From Alistipes sp. CAG:268 (lineage in GTDB: Bacteria; Bacteroidota; Bacteroidia; Bacteroidales; Rikenellaceae): 9,115 bases of DNA. Below are positions 6,860 to 9,115 of this stretch, in pieces. Both the position numbers and the translations under genes were made by a program. The notes under the pieces are model-generated. The model saw nothing but the letters and a program-made list of their open reading frames with translations, searched no databases and was not told the origin of the DNA. The stretch lies in the NCBI GenBank assembly GCA_000434235.1, contig FR892002.1, forward strand, positions 1 through 9,115, given 5' to 3'. The number at the start of each line of letters is the position of its first letter. Within the stretch, counting starts at the first letter, position 1.

Positions 6860-8059
6860 ATGAAGCGAAAAACTGGTTTGTTGCCGCGGGTGGTTGCGGC
6901 CATTGCCGCGGGCATTCTCGGCGGTCTGTTTCTGCCCGACTGGACGGTGCGGATCGCGCTGACGTTCAATGCCCTGTTCGGGGAGTTCCTGGCCTTTGTC
7001 ATCCCGCTGCTGATTCTGGGACTCGTGGCGCCCGGCATCGCCGACCTGGGACGCGGTGCCGGACGGCTTCTGGCGCTGACCGCTGCCCTGGCCTACGGAT
7101 TCACGCTCGTCTCTGGGTTCGGTACCTATTTTGCCGGGCGTGCGCTCTTCCCCGTGCTGCTCGAGGGCGCTTCGGCCTCCCTCCCCGAGAACGGGGCGCA
7201 ACTCTCGCCCTACTTCACGGTCGCCATGCCGCCGCTCATGGATGTCATGTCGGCCCTGATCCTCGCTTTCATGCTGGGGCTAGGCATCGCCCGTGTCCAG
7301 GGAAGGCGGCTGAAGGCCGCGGCCGACGAGTTCAAGCGGATCATCGAGGCGGTGATCGGCGGGGTCATCCTCCCGCTGCTGCCGTTCTATATCTTCGGCA
7401 TCTTTCTCCACATGGCCCGCGCGGGGCAGGTGGCCGCCGTGCTCGGGGTCTTTGTCAAACTGATCGTCGTCATCTTCTGCCTGACGGTGGTGCTGCTGCT
7501 CTTCCAGTTCGCCGTGGCGGGCCTTGTGGCGCGGCGCAATCCGCTCCGTCTGCTGCGTGTGATGCTCCCGGCCTATGTCACGGCACTCGGGACGCAATCG
7601 TCGGCCGCGACGATCCCCGTGACGCTCGAACGGACGCTGCGTCTCGGCGTGCGTCCCGAACTGGCGTCGTTCGTCGTCCCGCTCTGCGCCACGATCCACC
7701 TGTCGGGATCGATGCTCAAGATCGTGGCATGCGCCCTGGCCGTCGCGATGCTGACCGGGCTCGACCTCCCGGGTTCGGCCTTCGCCGGCTTCATTCTGCT
7801 GCTCGGGGTGACGATGGTGGCGGCTCCCGGGGTGCCGGGCGGGGCTATCATGGCGGCCCTGGGGCTGCTGGAGTCGATGCTCGGGTTCGACGAGGCGCTG
7901 TGCGGCCTGATGATCGCCACCTACATTGCGATGGACAGCTTCGGCACGGCCGCGAACGTCACGGGTGACGGAGCCGTGGCCGTGATCGTCGATGCCGTGG
8001 ACCGGCGGATGAAAAGGCGCTCCCCGAAGGGAGAACCCGGCGCCATGCCGGAGCCGTAA
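6860..8059 (+). CDS. Dicarboxylate/amino acid:cation symporter family (DAACS) transporter
   Basis: An inner-membrane secondary transporter of the GltPh/GltP/EAAT fold, 399 residues, about eight hydrophobic segments plus two re-entrant hairpins. HP1 carries the serine-rich GTQSSAATIP (244-253), HP2 carries GVPGG (324-328), and TM8 carries NVTGD (366-370). Two positions set it apart from standard glutamate or aspartate carriers. The TM7 NMDGT motif is HLSGS (280-284). The TM8 arginine that holds the acidic side chain (Arg397 in GltPh) aligns with Gly362, while the Asp that holds the amino group (Asp394 in GltPh) is kept as Asp359. The substrate is therefore probably not glutamate or aspartate, and sodium coupling may differ. 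The ATG at 6860 begins a short basic N-terminus (MKRK) before TM1, as expected. It is a single-gene unit ended by a strong hairpin. Confidence 0.9.
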   Translation: MKRKTGLLPRVVAAIAAGILGGLFLPDWTVRIALTFNALFGEFLAFVIPLLILGLVAPGIADLGRGAGRLLALTAALAYGFTLVSGFGTYFAGRALFPVLLEGASASLPENGAQLSPYFTVAMPPLMDVMSALILAFMLGLGIARVQGRRLKAAADEFKRIIEAVIGGVILPLLPFYIFGIFLHMARAGQVAAVLGVFVKLIVVIFCLTVVLLLFQFAVAGLVARRNPLRLLRVMLPAYVTALGTQSSAATIPVTLERTLRLGVRPELASFVVPLCATIHLSGSMLKIVACALAVAMLTGLDLPGSAFAGFILLLGVTMVAAPGVPGGAIMAALGLLESMLGFDEALCGLMIATYIAMDSFGTAANVTGDGAVAVIVDAVDRRMKRRSPKGEPGAMPEP

Positions 8060-8065
8060 TCGGCA

Positions 8066-8104
8066 AAGGGCCGGAACCTCGAAAGGTTCCGGCCCTTCGT
8101 TTTT
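8066..8104 (+). terminator. Strong intrinsic terminator after the symporter gene
   Basis: A perfect 14-bp stem, 8066-8079 with 8084-8097, closes on a CGAA loop and is followed by CGTTTTT (8098-8104). It starts 7 nt after the symporter stop. It also lies 20 nt downstream of the sugar-kinase stop on the minus strand, where only a short TTT follows, so it may serve both genes but is directed mainly to the plus strand. Confidence 0.9.
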
Positions 8105-8116
8105 CGGGTGTTCCGC

Positions 8117-9010
8117 TTACCCGAGTTCCGGTGCCCTGTCCTGCAGCAACTCCTCCGGGAGGCGGGGCATGGCCCCGTGCTGCGAGCAGACATAGGCCGA
8201 GACGGCAACCGCCCGGGCATGGGCCTCGGGAATCGGACAGCCCCGCAGCAGCGAGGCGCAGAATCCCGCCGTGAACGAGTCGCCGGCCCCGACCGTGTCG
8301 GCCACCTCGACCTGCGGCGTATGGAGGAACGAGATGCCCCGGTCGTGGAAGACGTAGCTCCCCCGGGTGCCGCAGGTCAGGATGACCTCCTGCAGGGCGT
8401 ATTGCCGCTTCAGGGCCAGTCCGGCCTCCGTCATGTCCGTCGGCAGTCCGAACATCCGTGACAGAATGACGATCTCCTCGTCGTTTATTTTCAGGATGTT
8501 GCATCTTCCGAGCGACTCTTCGACCACCTCCCGGCCGTAGAACTGCTGCCGCAGGTTGATGTCGAAAACCCGCAGCGACGTTTCGGGCATGGCGTCGAGG
8601 AACCGCTGGATGGTCCGCCTCGAGTCGGGGTTGCGCTGTGCCAGCGATCCGAAACAGATGCAGCGTGTCTTTGCGGCCAGCCGCTGCAGCCCGGCGGTGA
8701 AGGGGATGTGGTCCCAGGCGACCTCGGTCCGGATGTCGTAGCACGGGATGCCCTGTGCATCGAGCGAGACCTCCACGGTTCCCGTGGGGTATTCGACCCG
8801 GGCCAGGTCGTGGTGCAGCCCCCGGGCGTCGAACTCCGCGACGATCCCGTCGCCCAACGGGTCGCGGCCGACGGCACTCACCGCCGTGGCCTCGAGCCCG
8901 AACTGGGACATGTGGTAGGCGAAATTGGCGGGAGCTCCGCCGATTTTGCGGCCTTCGGGCAGCATGTCCCACAATGCCTCTCCGATGCCGACAACCTGAT
9001 CGTTTTTCAT
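8117..9010 (-). CDS. PfkB-family carbohydrate kinase, fructokinase-like
   Basis: A ribokinase/PfkB-fold cytosolic sugar kinase that transfers phosphate from ATP to a sugar hydroxyl. The first signature is IGGAPANFAYH (23-33) after GEALWDMLPEG (10-20), the sugar-binding end. The second signature is DTVGAGDSFTAGF (238-250), with the anion hole at GAGD and catalytic base Asp244. The GEALWD..GG.PANFA pattern is most typical of fructokinases; other sugars cannot be excluded. Length of 297 residues is normal and the N-terminus is complete. The ATG at 9010 is followed by MKNDQVVGIG, a normal start. No convincing TAnnTTTG promoter lies between 9011 and the window edge; GATCTTTC at 9043-9036 on the minus strand is a poor match. 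The gene may be transcribed from beyond the right edge. It shares a hairpin with the convergent symporter gene. Confidence 0.92.
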   Translation of the reverse strand: MKNDQVVGIGEALWDMLPEGRKIGGAPANFAYHMSQFGLEATAVSAVGRDPLGDGIVAEFDARGLHHDLARVEYPTGTVEVSLDAQGIPCYDIRTEVAWDHIPFTAGLQRLAAKTRCICFGSLAQRNPDSRRTIQRFLDAMPETSLRVFDINLRQQFYGREVVEESLGRCNILKINDEEIVILSRMFGLPTDMTEAGLALKRQYALQEVILTCGTRGSYVFHDRGISFLHTPQVEVADTVGAGDSFTAGFCASLLRGCPIPEAHARAVAVSAYVCSQHGAMPRLPEELLQDRAPELG

Positions 9011-9115
9011 TTCGTATCTGTTTGAAGTTTACGGGAAAGATCCGTCAAGAGGCCTTTTTCAGATTCGAGTCCGGCATTTTGTCAAAAGGGTTTGGGCAGG
9101 TCGATTCAGAAGGCC

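Noticed and set aside
6433..7968. A 511-codon open frame on the plus strand across the radical SAM and symporter genes
   Set aside because: It is antisense to one real gene and out of frame with the other, has an Arg/Gly/Ala-rich composition with no family motifs, and is explained by the high GC content leaving few stop codons.
9045..9113. Possible C-terminal tail of an upstream minus-strand gene (23 codons ending TGA, tail NLKKAS)
   Set aside because: Too short to recognise, and third codon positions are clearly less GC-rich than in the real genes nearby; it may be intergenic. The missing sequence beyond the right edge would decide.

Overview
The window looks like a chromosomal housekeeping segment from a high-GC member of the Bacteroidota, most likely close to Alistipes (Rikenellaceae). 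This rests on Bacteroidota-type promoters (TAnnTTTG -7 boxes), the near absence of Shine-Dalgarno sequences in front of genes, A-rich leaders, and Bacteroidota-like versions of several proteins. The genus is an inference. I see no mobile element, CRISPR array, tRNA or rRNA.

Layout. Positions 3-1013 (+) hold the 3' part of an alpha/beta-hydrolase gene cut by the left edge. It converges on a minus-strand operon at 3044-1100, pyrH - tlpA-like thioredoxin - frr, with a long hairpin between the two stop codons. Divergent from pyrH is dxs (3213-5158, +), the first enzyme of the MEP isoprenoid pathway, with a near-perfect Bacteroidota promoter. dxs converges on a minus-strand pair at 6810-5171: a radical SAM protein of the COG0731 type followed by yaaA. 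Divergent from the radical SAM gene, with overlapping promoters in a 49-bp gap, is a secondary transporter of the dicarboxylate/amino acid:cation symporter family (6860-8059, +). A strong terminator hairpin separates it from a convergent PfkB-family sugar kinase (9010-8117, -).

The most notable point is in dxs. The reading frame is broken at about 4755-4786 by a 32-nt imperfect tandem duplication of the sequence that follows it. Eight positions differ between the copies, and in all eight the first copy has G. Removing the 32 nt restores an uninterrupted enzyme of 637 residues. One-directional change to G is what a run of no-signal base calls would produce, so an assembly or sequencing artefact is the leading explanation. 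A real slippage duplication bounded by GAGC repeats, and -1 frameshifting on an in-phase seven-G heptamer, are alternatives.

Secondary points are a predicted leaderless mRNA for the radical SAM gene, a transporter lacking the family's acidic-substrate arginine and the NMDGT sodium motif, and a membrane thioredoxin between pyrH and frr. I did not find a convincing new multi-gene system here; most of the window is ordinary core metabolism and translation.
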